From: Albidovulum sp.
GTDB lineage: Bacteria > Pseudomonadota > Alphaproteobacteria > Rhodobacterales > Rhodobacteraceae
Assembly (NCBI GenBank): GCA_030837785.1
Contig: JAUQYA010000063.1
Coordinates: 1 to 18,871 of the forward strand
Direction of reading: 5' to 3'
Length of the DNA: 18,871 nt
Within the stretch, counting starts at the first letter, position 1, and each line of letters opens with the position of its first letter. Positions 6,968 to 14,675 of this stretch are shown piece after piece. Both the position numbers and the translations under genes were made by a program. The notes beneath the pieces were generated by a model. It worked only from the letters and a program-made list of their open reading frames with translations, was not told the DNA's origin and ran no database searches.

Positions 6968-7573
6968 TCACACCGTCGCCGGCGCCACCACCCAGAGAAC
7001 CTCGCAGGCTTCGTCGCCGACGGTCCAGAAACGCACCATCGCGGTGGACGGGAAGGCGAAGCTGTCGCCGCAGTTGACGACGAATTCGACGCCGTTCAGT
7101 TCCAACCCCAGGGTTCCCGCCAGCACGATCCCGCATTTGCCACCCTCGGCGTTGCTGTAGGGTTCCCCCGACGAGGCGCCGGGCTTCAGGACGAAGCGCA
7201 GCATCTGGATCGTCGGCTGGGTATCGGGCGTGAGCAGTTCCTTGACAAGCGCGCCGTCGTGATAGGTCAGGGACCGGCGCGCACCTGCGGGCACGATGTA
7301 TTCGGCCGCCTGGCTTTCCTGCTCGCCATCGCGATGGAAGAGCCAGTTCACCGGCATGTCCATCGCGGCGCAGATCGCGCGGAGGGTCTTGATCGAAGGC
7401 GCGGCAAGCCCGCGCTCGACCTGGCTCAGCATCCCCACCGAGATGCCGGCGGGTTCGGCAACCTGCTTGAGCGAGAGCCCGCGCATCTGCCGGCGCAGCC
7501 GCAATGTCTCGCCGACCTGGCGCGTGTCGCTATGTGCTTCCAGATGGTTCAGATCGGCTGGCACGACTGGCAC
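6968..7573 (-). CDS. XRE-family regulator with C-terminal cupin (PuuR-like)
   Basis: About 200 residues: an XRE helix-turn-helix at residues 22-77 (LKQVAEPAGISVGMLSQVERG is the core) and a small cupin at about 110-198 (KPGASSGEPYSNAEGGKCGIVLAGTLGLEL, then GDSFAFPS). This two-domain form is shared with PuuR, the putrescine-responsive repressor of E. coli, and with regulators beside amine catabolism genes. The longest start is GTG at 7573, but its GGGGA abuts the start. The in-frame GTG three codons later (7564) has the same GGGGA nine bases upstream and is an equally good start. It diverges from the polyamine-type ABC operon, which it probably controls through the AT-rich gap between them. Confidence 0.85.
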   Translation of the reverse strand: MPVVPADLNHLEAHSDTRQVGETLRLRRQMRGLSLKQVAEPAGISVGMLSQVERGLAAPSIKTLRAICAAMDMPVNWLFHRDGEQESQAAEYIVPAGARRSLTYHDGALVKELLTPDTQPTIQMLRFVLKPGASSGEPYSNAEGGKCGIVLAGTLGLELNGVEFVVNCGDSFAFPSTAMVRFWTVGDEACEVLWVVAPATV

Positions 7574-7764
7574 TCCCCGGTTGTCGTTCCTGATTTATAT
7601 AACAACACCAATATAAATTCATCTAAATTAAAATTTATTGACAGAAATTTAAAAGAGATCATAGTCGTTCCCGGAGATGTCGAGTCCCTGCCGGAAGACG
7701 GAATGCCATCTCGGGCAGGACCATCTCCTGACGAGCCAGATTCATGATTTCGGGAGGAAATATC
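7574..7764. promoter_or_regulatory. AT-rich divergent regulatory region with promoter and palindrome
   Basis: Much of this gap is strikingly AT-rich against its surroundings. A 14-bp palindrome TAAATT-AA-AATTTA (7624-7637) abuts a perfect -35 box TTGACA (7638-7643). That box is followed after 16 bases by CATAGT (7660-7665), a 4-of-6 match to -10, reading toward the binding-protein gene. A wider pair GTTGT...ACAAC (about 7581-7607) lies nearer the regulator gene. The palindrome touching the -35 box is a likely operator for the XRE-cupin regulator. GGGAGGA (7752-7758) is the ribosome binding site of the gene at 7765. Confidence 0.5.
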
Positions 7765-8796
7765 ATGAAAGCGATCGGTGTTGCGCTGTTGTGCACGGTC
7801 ATGACTGCTATCCCCGTCACAGTGATGGCACGAGATGTTACCATCGCGGGGTGGGGCGGCAACTACCAGGATGCCCAGCGCCAGGCCTATTTCGAACCCT
7901 TTGCCGCGAAGGCCGGCGTGAAGATCGAGGAGACGACCTATCTCGGCGGGCTGGCCGAAATCAAGGCGATGGTGGACACCGGCAACGTCACCTGGGACTT
8001 CCTCATCATGGGCGGGTCCGAATTGCAGCTCGCCTGCGACGAAGGGCTCCTGGAGCCGCTCGACTGGGATGCGATCGGCGGCAAGGACGACCTGCTGCCC
8101 GGCGCGGCGATGCCCTGCGGCGTCGGCAACGTCGTGATCGGCAACGGCTTCGCCTACAACACCCAGGCCTTCCCGACACCGCCGCAGGACTGGAAGGACT
8201 TCTTCGACCGCGACAAGTTCCCCGGCCGCCGCGGCGTGAACAACTCGCCGCAGTTCAACCTCGAATACGCGCTGATGGCCGACGGCGTGCCGCCCGACCA
8301 GATCTACGAGGTGCTGGCGACCCCCGAGGGCGTCGACCGCGCCTTCGCCCAGTGGGACAAGATCAAGGATCTGTTGCAATACTGGGAATCCGGCGCGCAG
8401 CCGGTGGAATGGCTCGCCTCGAACAACGTGGCGCTGTCGACCGCCTACAATGGCCGGATCATCATGGCCAAGCGCGAGGGCAAGCCGCTGGAGTTCGTCT
8501 GGAAGAACCATGTCGTGAACATGGACGGCTGGGCGATGGTCAAGGGCTCTCCCCACAAGGACAGGCTGACCGAGTTCATGCAGACGGTGAACGATCCGGC
8601 GAACCAGGCCAAATTCTCCTCGCTGATGCCCTACGGCCCGTCGAACACGCTCGCCGCCGGACATCTGACGCCCGAGATCGTCGCGGGCCTGCCCGCGGGC
8701 GACAACATCAAGGAAGCCGCATTCATGTCGGATGAATTCTGGATCGACCATCTGGACGACCTGCGCGAACGCTGGAACCGCTGGTCGACCCAGTAA
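7765..8796 (+). CDS. Polyamine-type ABC transporter substrate-binding protein (PotD/PotF family)
   Basis: A 343-residue periplasmic binding protein of the spermidine/putrescine family. Start ATG 7765 is preferred over ATG 7744 because GGGAGGA lies six bases before it and the product then opens with a clean signal peptide (MKAIGVALL core, cleavage near VMA-RD at residues 22-24). Family features: TIAGWGGNYQDAQRQAYFEPF at the mature N-terminus, GLAEIKAMVDTGNVTWDF, a central substrate domain with NNSPQFNLEYAL, and SGAQPVEWLASNNVALSTAYNGRI typical of this group. It delivers ligand to the two permeases downstream. A strong stem-loop follows its stop. Ligand identity (putrescine, spermidine or another amine) is inferred from family and neighbours. 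Confidence 0.87.
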   Translation: MKAIGVALLCTVMTAIPVTVMARDVTIAGWGGNYQDAQRQAYFEPFAAKAGVKIEETTYLGGLAEIKAMVDTGNVTWDFLIMGGSELQLACDEGLLEPLDWDAIGGKDDLLPGAAMPCGVGNVVIGNGFAYNTQAFPTPPQDWKDFFDRDKFPGRRGVNNSPQFNLEYALMADGVPPDQIYEVLATPEGVDRAFAQWDKIKDLLQYWESGAQPVEWLASNNVALSTAYNGRIIMAKREGKPLEFVWKNHVVNMDGWAMVKGSPHKDRLTEFMQTVNDPANQAKFSSLMPYGPSNTLAAGHLTPEIVAGLPAGDNIKEAAFMSDEFWIDHLDDLRERWNRWSTQ

Positions 8797-8810
8797 CCGC
8801 CCTGCCCCTC

Positions 8811-8837
8811 ACCTCCGGCGGGGCTTCCGCCGGAGGT
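8811..8837 (+). promoter_or_regulatory. Perfect intercistronic stem-loop after the binding-protein gene
   Basis: ACCTCCGGCGG (8811-8821) pairs perfectly with CCGCCGGAGGT (8827-8837) around the five-base loop GGCTT. It stands 14 bases after the binding-protein stop and 20 before the permease start, with no T run. The position is typical of a 3' stabilising hairpin that leaves the binding protein more abundant than the membrane subunits. The 3' arm also contains GGAGG, but the permease uses GAGGA at 8846-8850. Confidence 0.65.
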
Positions 8838-8857
8838 TCCGCCCTGAGGATGACATC

Positions 8858-10030
8858 ATGAGCGCGTCGCCCCGCAAGCCGGGCGGAGCACGACTGGCGG
8901 CCGTTGTCCTGCTGGTTCTTCCGCTCGCGATCTACATTCTTCTCTACCTGATGCCGATCAGCTCGATGATCTCGCTCAGCGTCGACAACGGCGAACTGGG
9001 ACGCAGCCTGGTGCGGTTCCGCGGCGCCGATCAGGGCGATCCCGATGCGCGCACCGCCGCCCTTCTTGCCGACATGCAGGCGATGGACGCCGGGCAGCAG
9101 GCGGCGACGGCGCGCGAGCTGAACCAGAACCTGTCGGGGTTCCGCTCGCTCTTTCTGAAGACCGCGCGGCAGGCGGCCGGGATCGCGCCCACGGCCGCCG
9201 GGCTTGCCGCCTTCGACGACCGCTGGACCGACGAGACCTACTGGGACGTGATGGCAGAGAACAGCTTGCCCTTCACCTGGCGCCACTTCGGGCAGGCGAC
9301 GGGCCTGAAGATGGACGAACACGGCCGGCTGACGGCGGGCGGCGACGACATCTATGTGCAGATCATGTGGCGCACGCTGGTGATCTCGGTTCAGGTCACG
9401 CTGGTGACGCTCTTGATCGGCTATCCGCTGGCCTATGCGGTGTCCAACGCGGCGCCGCGGTTCGCGGCCTTCGTGCTCGTCGCGGTGCTGATGAGCTTCT
9501 GGACCTCGATCCTCGTCCGCACCACCGCCTGGGTGATCCTGCTCCAGACCTCGGGCCTCGTGAACTCCTTCCTGCTCTGGACCGGGTTCGTCACCGAACC
9601 GCTGCAACTGATCTTCAACCGCTTCGGGGCGATCGTCTCGATGACGCATGTGCTTCTGCCCTTCGCCATCATCCCGATCATGAACGTGATGCGGACGATT
9701 CCGAAATCGCAAAAGGATGCGTCGCTGAGCCTCGGCGCCGGCCCGATCGAGACCTTCCTGAGGGTCTATTTCCCGCAGACGCTGCGCGGCGTCGCGGTCG
9801 GCGGGGCCACGGTCTTCATCCTTGCGCTCGGCTTCTACATCACGCCGTCGCTGACCGGCGGCCCGCGCGACCAGATGGTGTCGTTCTACATCGCCGCCTT
9901 CGTCAAGGAATCGCTCAACTGGGGCATGGCCTCGGCGCTGTCGGTGATGCTCCTGGGCGCGGTGCTGGTGATCCTGTCGGCCTATGGCGCGACGCGCTGG
10001 GTCCTGTCGCGCAAGGGAGGGCAGGCCTGA
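8858..10030 (+). CDS. Polyamine-type ABC transporter permease (PotB/PotH-like) with large periplasmic insert
   Basis: This 390-residue inner-membrane permease pairs with the next gene. Start ATG 8858 has GAGGA (8846-8850) seven bases upstream and leaves a short cytoplasmic tail before helix 1 (about residues 12-34). Residues about 45-165 form a large hydrophilic, Ala/Asp/Gln-rich segment between helices 1 and 2, before IYVQIMWRTLVISVQVTLVTLL. The remaining helices follow the PotB/PotH pattern, with MSFWTSILVRTTAWVILLQ and the coupling loop DASLSLGAGPIETFLRVYFPQT. Extended first loops occur in some alphaproteobacterial polyamine permeases. The stop overlaps the next start as TGATG. Confidence 0.88.
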   Translation: MSASPRKPGGARLAAVVLLVLPLAIYILLYLMPISSMISLSVDNGELGRSLVRFRGADQGDPDARTAALLADMQAMDAGQQAATARELNQNLSGFRSLFLKTARQAAGIAPTAAGLAAFDDRWTDETYWDVMAENSLPFTWRHFGQATGLKMDEHGRLTAGGDDIYVQIMWRTLVISVQVTLVTLLIGYPLAYAVSNAAPRFAAFVLVAVLMSFWTSILVRTTAWVILLQTSGLVNSFLLWTGFVTEPLQLIFNRFGAIVSMTHVLLPFAIIPIMNVMRTIPKSQKDASLSLGAGPIETFLRVYFPQTLRGVAVGGATVFILALGFYITPSLTGGPRDQMVSFYIAAFVKESLNWGMASALSVMLLGAVLVILSAYGATRWVLSRKGGQA

Positions 10031-10812
10031 TGTCGCGTGTCATCTTCTGGGGCTCGGTCCTTTTCGCGCTGGCCTTCCTCGTCGTCCCCCTCGTCCTGGT
10101 GATGCCGCTTGCGTTCAACTCGGGGTCGTTCCTGACCTATCCGATGGACGGGTTCAGCCTGAAGTGGTTCGAGGAGATATTCACCTCGGGCCAGTGGACG
10201 CGGGCCCTGTCCAACAGCCTGAGGATCGCCACCGGCGCGATGGTGATGGGGGTGCTGATCGGCGGGCTTGCCGCGACCGGGGTGATGCTGACCGGCCGGG
10301 CGTTGCAGATCGTGCTGACGGGGCTCTTCGTCTCGCCGCTGGTGGTGCCCTCGATCGTCATCGGCGTGGCCTTCGCCTATGCCTTCGGGCGCATCGGCCT
10401 GTCGGGCAGCTATCTCGGGCTCGTGCTCGCCCATGCGATCCTCGGCGCGCCGCTCGTCTTCCTTTCGGTGATGACCTCGCTCAAGGGCCTCGACCCCGAT
10501 CTCGACCTTGCCGCGGCATCGCTCGGGGCGACGCGCAGCCATCGCTTCTGGCACGTCACCCTGCCCCTGGCCGCGCCGGGGTTCCTTGCCGGTGCGCTGT
10601 TCGCCTTCATCACCTCCTTCGACGAAGTCGTCGTGGCGCTGTTCCTTGCCTCGCCGGAATCGACCACCCTGCCCGTCGCCCTCTTCGCCGGGCTGCGGGA
10701 CCGGCTCCAGCCGACCATCGTCGTCGTGGCGCTTCTGCTTTCGCTGCTGAGCTTCGCGCTCCTCTGGCTGATGCGGAGGCTCCAGACCCTCGCCCAGCCG
10801 CAGAAGCAATGA
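10030..10812 (+). CDS. Polyamine-type ABC transporter permease (PotC/PotI-like)
   Basis: The 260-residue second permease has helix 1 at about residues 5-28, followed by the family's short loop with FSLKWFEEIF, then NSLRIATGAMVMGVLIGG. Its coupling loop is DLAAASLGATRSHRFWHVTLPLAAPG, a complete EAA-type motif, and the C-terminal half has FAFITSFDEVVVALFL, a strong PotC/PotI hallmark. The start overlaps the previous stop (TGATG), so subunits are made in step. With the preceding permease it would form the heterodimeric membrane channel. No damage is seen. Confidence 0.9.
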   Translation: MSRVIFWGSVLFALAFLVVPLVLVMPLAFNSGSFLTYPMDGFSLKWFEEIFTSGQWTRALSNSLRIATGAMVMGVLIGGLAATGVMLTGRALQIVLTGLFVSPLVVPSIVIGVAFAYAFGRIGLSGSYLGLVLAHAILGAPLVFLSVMTSLKGLDPDLDLAAASLGATRSHRFWHVTLPLAAPGFLAGALFAFITSFDEVVVALFLASPESTTLPVALFAGLRDRLQPTIVVVALLLSLLSFALLWLMRRLQTLAQPQKQ

Positions 10813-10837
10813 CCCTGGAACAGGACGGAGACCTGTG

Positions 10838-11911
10838 ATGGCGTTTCTCGAAATCCGCAACATCGACAAGCTCTACGGGACCACGAAGGCGCTGTCGCAG
10901 GTGTCGCTGAGCATTCCGAAGGGCGGCTTCGTCACCCTGCTCGGGCCCTCCGGATCGGGGAAGACGACGCTTTTGAAGATCCTTGCCGGATTCGAGGGCG
11001 TCTCGGCCGGCGAAATCCGCCATGACGGCCGCGACATCACCGCGCTGAATCCGGAAAAGCGCAACTTCGGGCTGGTCTTCCAGGGCTATGCGCTGTTCCC
11101 GCACATGACGGTCTTCGACAATGTCGCCTACCCCCTGAAGGTGCGGCGCCTGGGCCGCGACGAGATCGCCACCCGGGTGAACGCGATGCTGGAGATGGTC
11201 CACCTCGCCGCCCTCGGCCGCCGCAAGCCGCACGAACTGTCCGGCGGCCAGCAGCAGCGCGTGGCGCTTGCCCGGGCGCTGGTCTTCCAGCCCGATCTCC
11301 TGCTTCTCGACGAGCCGATGTCGGCGCTCGACAAGAAGCTCCGCGGCGACCTCCAGGACCAGTTGCGCGACATCCACCATCGGCTCGGGACGACCTTCAT
11401 CAACGTCACCCACGACCAGGAGGAGGCGATGCACATGTCGGACATGATCGCGGTCATGAACCACGGCAGGATCGAGCAGTTCGACACCGCGCACCGGCTC
11501 TACCGCAACCCGTCCTCGCGGTTCGTGGCCGATTTCGTCGGCAAGTCCAACATCTTCTCCGGCACGATGGCGGGACGCGGGGCGGTGGCGGAATTCGCCA
11601 CCGAGGCGTTCCGCCTTGCCCTGCCGGACCAGACGCCGGCGCCGGCCGCGCGAGAGCCGGCGGAACTGGTCATCCGGCCCGAGGACATTCGCATCGGGCG
11701 CACGGACCGGGCAACGGGCGTCAGGGGCGATGTCACGCTGGGCGGGACCGTGGCCGCGTCGACCTATTCGGGGGACCGGGCGCTCTATTCGATCGCGCTG
11801 GCGGGCGGCCGGACCCTTCTGACCTACGGAAGCGCGCGGGATGGCGCGCTTGAGCCCGGAGTGGCGGTCACGCTCGCCTTTGACGCGAGGGACTGCATCC
11901 TGTTGACCTGA
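10838..11911 (+). CDS. Polyamine-type ABC transporter ATPase (PotA/PotG-like)
   Basis: A 357-residue ATPase with a nucleotide-binding domain (about 1-235) and a C-terminal TOBE domain (about 265-355). ATG 10838 is chosen over the preceding GTG because GGAG (10827-10830) then sits seven bases upstream. Motifs: Walker A GPSGSGKTT at 36-44, Q-loop FQGYALFPHM, signature LSGGQQQR at 134-141, Walker B LLLLDEPMS from 154, SALD, and switch His192 in NVTHDQEEA. PotA-type proteins have this domain order. It completes a full importer with the three preceding genes. It can be compared with the decayed paralogue at 16449-17530 on the other strand, which carries the same motifs in damaged form. Confidence 0.9.
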   Translation: MAFLEIRNIDKLYGTTKALSQVSLSIPKGGFVTLLGPSGSGKTTLLKILAGFEGVSAGEIRHDGRDITALNPEKRNFGLVFQGYALFPHMTVFDNVAYPLKVRRLGRDEIATRVNAMLEMVHLAALGRRKPHELSGGQQQRVALARALVFQPDLLLLDEPMSALDKKLRGDLQDQLRDIHHRLGTTFINVTHDQEEAMHMSDMIAVMNHGRIEQFDTAHRLYRNPSSRFVADFVGKSNIFSGTMAGRGAVAEFATEAFRLALPDQTPAPAAREPAELVIRPEDIRIGRTDRATGVRGDVTLGGTVAASTYSGDRALYSIALAGGRTLLTYGSARDGALEPGVAVTLAFDARDCILLT

Positions 11912-11924
11912 AAGGAGCATGAGC

Positions 11925-12278
11925 GTGAGCAACCTGAAATACGCCCGCACCGCCAGCCTCGGCGCCGGCGAGCCGGGCCGGCCCGAGCCGGACCTGCTGA
12001 TCGAGGGCGCGCCGGAATTCATGTCCTGGCCGCTAATCGAGACGCAGACGATGTCCGGCGTCTGGGCCGCATCGCCCGGGCATCACCGGGTGATGCGCGG
12101 CGACGACCTGATCGAGAGCTTCTACATCCTCGAAGGCGAGATCGAGCTTTTCGAGGAGGGCCAGGCCGCGCCCAAGCGGTTCGGCCCCGGCGACCTCGTG
12201 GTGCTCGAACCCGGCTTCCGGGGGAGCTGGAAGACGATCAGCGCCATGCGCAAGGTCTATTTCACATCGAAGGTCTGA
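11925..12278 (+). CDS. Small single-domain cupin protein
   Basis: About 117 residues with a cupin barrel: HHRVMRGDDLIESFYILEGEIELFEEG corresponds to the first cupin motif and FGPGDLVVLEPGFRGSWKT to the second. It resembles the DUF861/(S)-ureidoglycine aminohydrolase-like cupins found beside FAD-dependent amine oxidases. GTG 11925 is preferred: AAGGAG (11912-11917) is seven bases before it, whereas the in-frame ATG at 11919 has only one base of spacing. It lies between the transporter ATPase and the FAD oxidoreductase in one operon. A helper or sensor role in amine catabolism is possible but the function is unknown. Confidence 0.78.
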   Translation: MSNLKYARTASLGAGEPGRPEPDLLIEGAPEFMSWPLIETQTMSGVWAASPGHHRVMRGDDLIESFYILEGEIELFEEGQAAPKRFGPGDLVVLEPGFRGSWKTISAMRKVYFTSKV

Positions 12279-12336
12279 CGACCGGCCGCGCGCGCCCCGA
12301 GCGGTGGGTGCGCGCATCGAGGATTGGGAGGAGCGA

Positions 12337-13641
12337 ATGAAGACGACGCCTTTCTGGTGGGAAGCCGCCGAGCCGCAGCACGGCGAGCGGGCGATCGACA
12401 CCGGCGATTGCCGGGTGCTGATCGTGGGTTCCGGCTATACGGGTCTTTCGGCCGCGATCACGCTTGCCGAAGCCGGAGAGACCGGCATCATCGTCGTCGA
12501 CGCGATGCGCATCGGCGAAGGCGCCAGTTCCCGCAACGGCGGCCAGATCGGCAATGCCGCGAAATTCACCCTGGCCGAGGCGACGGCGCGGTTCGGCGAG
12601 AAGCGCGGGCGGGAGATCATGGAGGACTACGCCGCCTCGATGCCGTTCATGCTCGGCCGCGCCGCCACGCTGGCCGAGCCGATCGACCTCGACCTCTGCG
12701 GCAGCGTGGTCGGCGCACATACCCGCAAGGACATGGCCAGGCTTCACGAACTGCGCGACCGGCTGGCGCCCGAGGACCGCAAGAACTACGAGATCCTCGA
12801 CGAAGGGCAGGTCCGCCGCGCCGTCAAGACCGGCATCTACCGAGGCGCGATGATCCGGCACGACCAGGGCTCGCTCCATCCGGCGAAATACGTCCGGGCG
12901 CTGGCCAACCGCGCGCAGGCGCTCGGGGTCCGCATCTTCACCGGGTGGCGGTTCGGCGGTGCCCGGCAGATCGCCGAGGGGCATGTGGCGCGGCTTTTGG
13001 ACCTGCAGGGCGGCGCGCCGGTCGATCTTCGGGCCGAGAAGATCCTCCTTGGTGTCAACGGCTACGCGGGGCCCGAGGTGCCGTGGCTGCGCAGACGCAC
13101 GATCCCGGTCCAGAGCTACATGATCGCCACCGAGGAAATGCCCTTCGACCTGCTCGAACGGCTGATCCCGGGCAACCGGATGGTCGGCGACACCAAGCAT
13201 GTGCTCTACTATTTCCGCCGCTCGCCCGACGGAAAGCGCATCCTGTTCGGCGGGCGGGCGCGGTTCCGCACCTCGACCGAGGAACAGGGCGCGGTGGGCC
13301 TGCGCCGGTTCATGGAACAGACCTTCCCCGAGACGCGCGGCGTGGCGCTGAGCCACGCCTGGCACGGCAACGTCTGTTTCGCCCTCGACTTCTGCTCGCA
13401 CGCCGGCCGGATGGACGACGGCATCTACTACGTGTCCTGCTGCAACGGCGGCGGCATCTCCAACCAGACGCATCTGGGCCATCGCATCGCGGACCACATG
13501 CTGGGCCGGCCGGGCACCGACCGGGGCGTGATCGGCAGCCATTTCCCGAAGCTGCCGTTCTACAACGGCAACCCGTGGTTCCTGCCGATCGTCGGCACCT
13601 GGTATCGGTTCCTCGACCGCAGCGCGCGCTGGTTCGACTGA
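12337..13641 (+). CDS. FAD-dependent amine oxidoreductase, gamma-glutamylputrescine oxidase-like (DAO family)
   Basis: A 434-residue flavoprotein of the D-amino-acid-oxidase fold, close in length to E. coli PuuB. ATG 12337 follows GGGAGGAG and is preferred to the upstream GTG at 12304. The N-terminal Rossmann motif VLIVGSGYTGLSAAITLAE (GxGxxG at 31-36) binds FAD; SSRNGGQIG is the typical second FAD contact, and YYVSCCNGGGISNQTHLGH is the C-terminal FAD motif. PuuB oxidises gamma-glutamylputrescine to the aldehyde with release of ammonia and peroxide. The neighbouring polyamine importer and PuuR-like regulator support an amine substrate. No PuuA, PuuC or PuuD homologue is in the window, so the exact reaction is open. 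Confidence 0.83.
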   Translation: MKTTPFWWEAAEPQHGERAIDTGDCRVLIVGSGYTGLSAAITLAEAGETGIIVVDAMRIGEGASSRNGGQIGNAAKFTLAEATARFGEKRGREIMEDYAASMPFMLGRAATLAEPIDLDLCGSVVGAHTRKDMARLHELRDRLAPEDRKNYEILDEGQVRRAVKTGIYRGAMIRHDQGSLHPAKYVRALANRAQALGVRIFTGWRFGGARQIAEGHVARLLDLQGGAPVDLRAEKILLGVNGYAGPEVPWLRRRTIPVQSYMIATEEMPFDLLERLIPGNRMVGDTKHVLYYFRRSPDGKRILFGGRARFRTSTEEQGAVGLRRFMEQTFPETRGVALSHAWHGNVCFALDFCSHAGRMDDGIYYVSCCNGGGISNQTHLGHRIADHMLGRPGTDRGVIGSHFPKLPFYNGNPWFLPIVGTWYRFLDRSARWFD

Positions 13642-13671
13642 AGCGCGCGCGCGCGCCCCGGAGTTTCGCAG

Positions 13672-14556
13672 ATGGCCCCGAACGCCACCCTGGCAGGCCG
13701 CCGCGACACCAGCGGCGCCGGCATCCTGATGATGATGCTGGCGATGGCGCTGGTGCCGATGATCGACGTTCAGGCCAAGCACCTGGTCACCGGCGGCATT
13801 CCGGCGATGCAGGTGATCTTCCTTCGGATGATGTGCGGAACGCTCATCCTCCTCCCGGTCATGCTCGCCGGCCGGCGCGAGGCGATCATTCCGCCGGACG
13901 GCCGGATCAAGGCCCTGCTTCTGGGCTTCTTCAGCATCGCCACGGGGTTCTGCTTCTTCGGGGCGCTGCGCTTTCTCTCGATCGCCGACACGGTGGCGAT
14001 CAGCTTCGTCCAGCCGCTGTTCGTCACGCTGCTGTCCCGGCTGTTCCTGAAGGAGACGGTCGGACCCGCGCGCTGGGTCGCCCTTCTGGTCGGGTTCGTT
14101 GCAGCCCTGCTGATCATCCGGCCAAGCCACGGCGCGCTCGAACCCGGCAGCCTGCTTGCGCTCGGCTCGGGCGCGGCAATGGCGGGCTACGTGATCCTGG
14201 TGAAGAAGAGCACCGGCGGCAGCCGCCCGCTGACGCCGCTCACGCTTACCTTCCAGACGCATTTCATGGCGGTGCTGGTGGGCGCGCCGCTGATGGCGCT
14301 CTTCTGGGTGGGCCTCAGACCCGAGCAGTGGTGGATGGTTCTGGGGATGACGCTGTTCGGCCTGGTCGGCCAGTATCTGATCATCAAGGCCTACGAGTGC
14401 GCCGATGCCTCGCTTGTCGCCCCCTTCGCCTATCTGGAGATCGTCACCTCCACGGCGGCGAGCTGGCTGTTCTTCTCGCAGGTGCCCGATCACGTCACCT
14501 TCATCGGCGTCGCCATCCTGATCGGCAGTTCCGTCTTCATCGCGTGGCGGCGGTAG
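13672..14556 (+). CDS. EamA-family DMT transporter
   Basis: The 294-residue protein has ten predicted membrane helices in two EamA repeats (about residues 16-150 and 160-292), the usual size for drug/metabolite transporters. Marks of the family include FLRMMCGTLILLP in the first repeat, FFGALRFLSIADTVAISFVQPLFVTLLSRLFLKE at the end of the first, and ECADASLVAPFAYLEIV in the second. ATG 13672 has GGAG eight bases upstream. The 30-base gap from the oxidoreductase contains an alternating GC run. As last gene of the amine operon it may export a product or surplus amine; substrate unknown. Confidence 0.88.
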   Translation: MAPNATLAGRRDTSGAGILMMMLAMALVPMIDVQAKHLVTGGIPAMQVIFLRMMCGTLILLPVMLAGRREAIIPPDGRIKALLLGFFSIATGFCFFGALRFLSIADTVAISFVQPLFVTLLSRLFLKETVGPARWVALLVGFVAALLIIRPSHGALEPGSLLALGSGAAMAGYVILVKKSTGGSRPLTPLTLTFQTHFMAVLVGAPLMALFWVGLRPEQWWMVLGMTLFGLVGQYLIIKAYECADASLVAPFAYLEIVTSTAASWLFFSQVPDHVTFIGVAILIGSSVFIAWRR

Positions 14557-14658
14557 ACGATGCGGAAGGTTTTCCCCGGCCGGCTGGCGCCGCCGGGCGA
14601 TTCACCGATCCGGGCCCACATCCGTCTCACGTCAACAGGACCATCCCACCCGCTCCAA

Positions 14659-14675
14659 GCGGGCGGTCAGCCCGC
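14659..14675. terminator. Weak stem-loop between convergent genes
   Basis: GCGGGC (14659-14664) and GCCCGC (14670-14675) form a 6-bp stem with a five-base loop that overlaps the TetR stop codon. It lies at the end of the 110-bp gap between the converging DMT and TetR genes. There is no clear T run in either direction, so termination here is a guess. The rest of the gap shows no gene. Confidence 0.3.

Noticed and set aside
12262..14493. Minus-strand open frame of 743 codons
   Set aside because: It is antisense to the oxidoreductase and DMT genes and rich in Arg, Ala and His without any recognisable domain, as expected from high-GC third codon positions.
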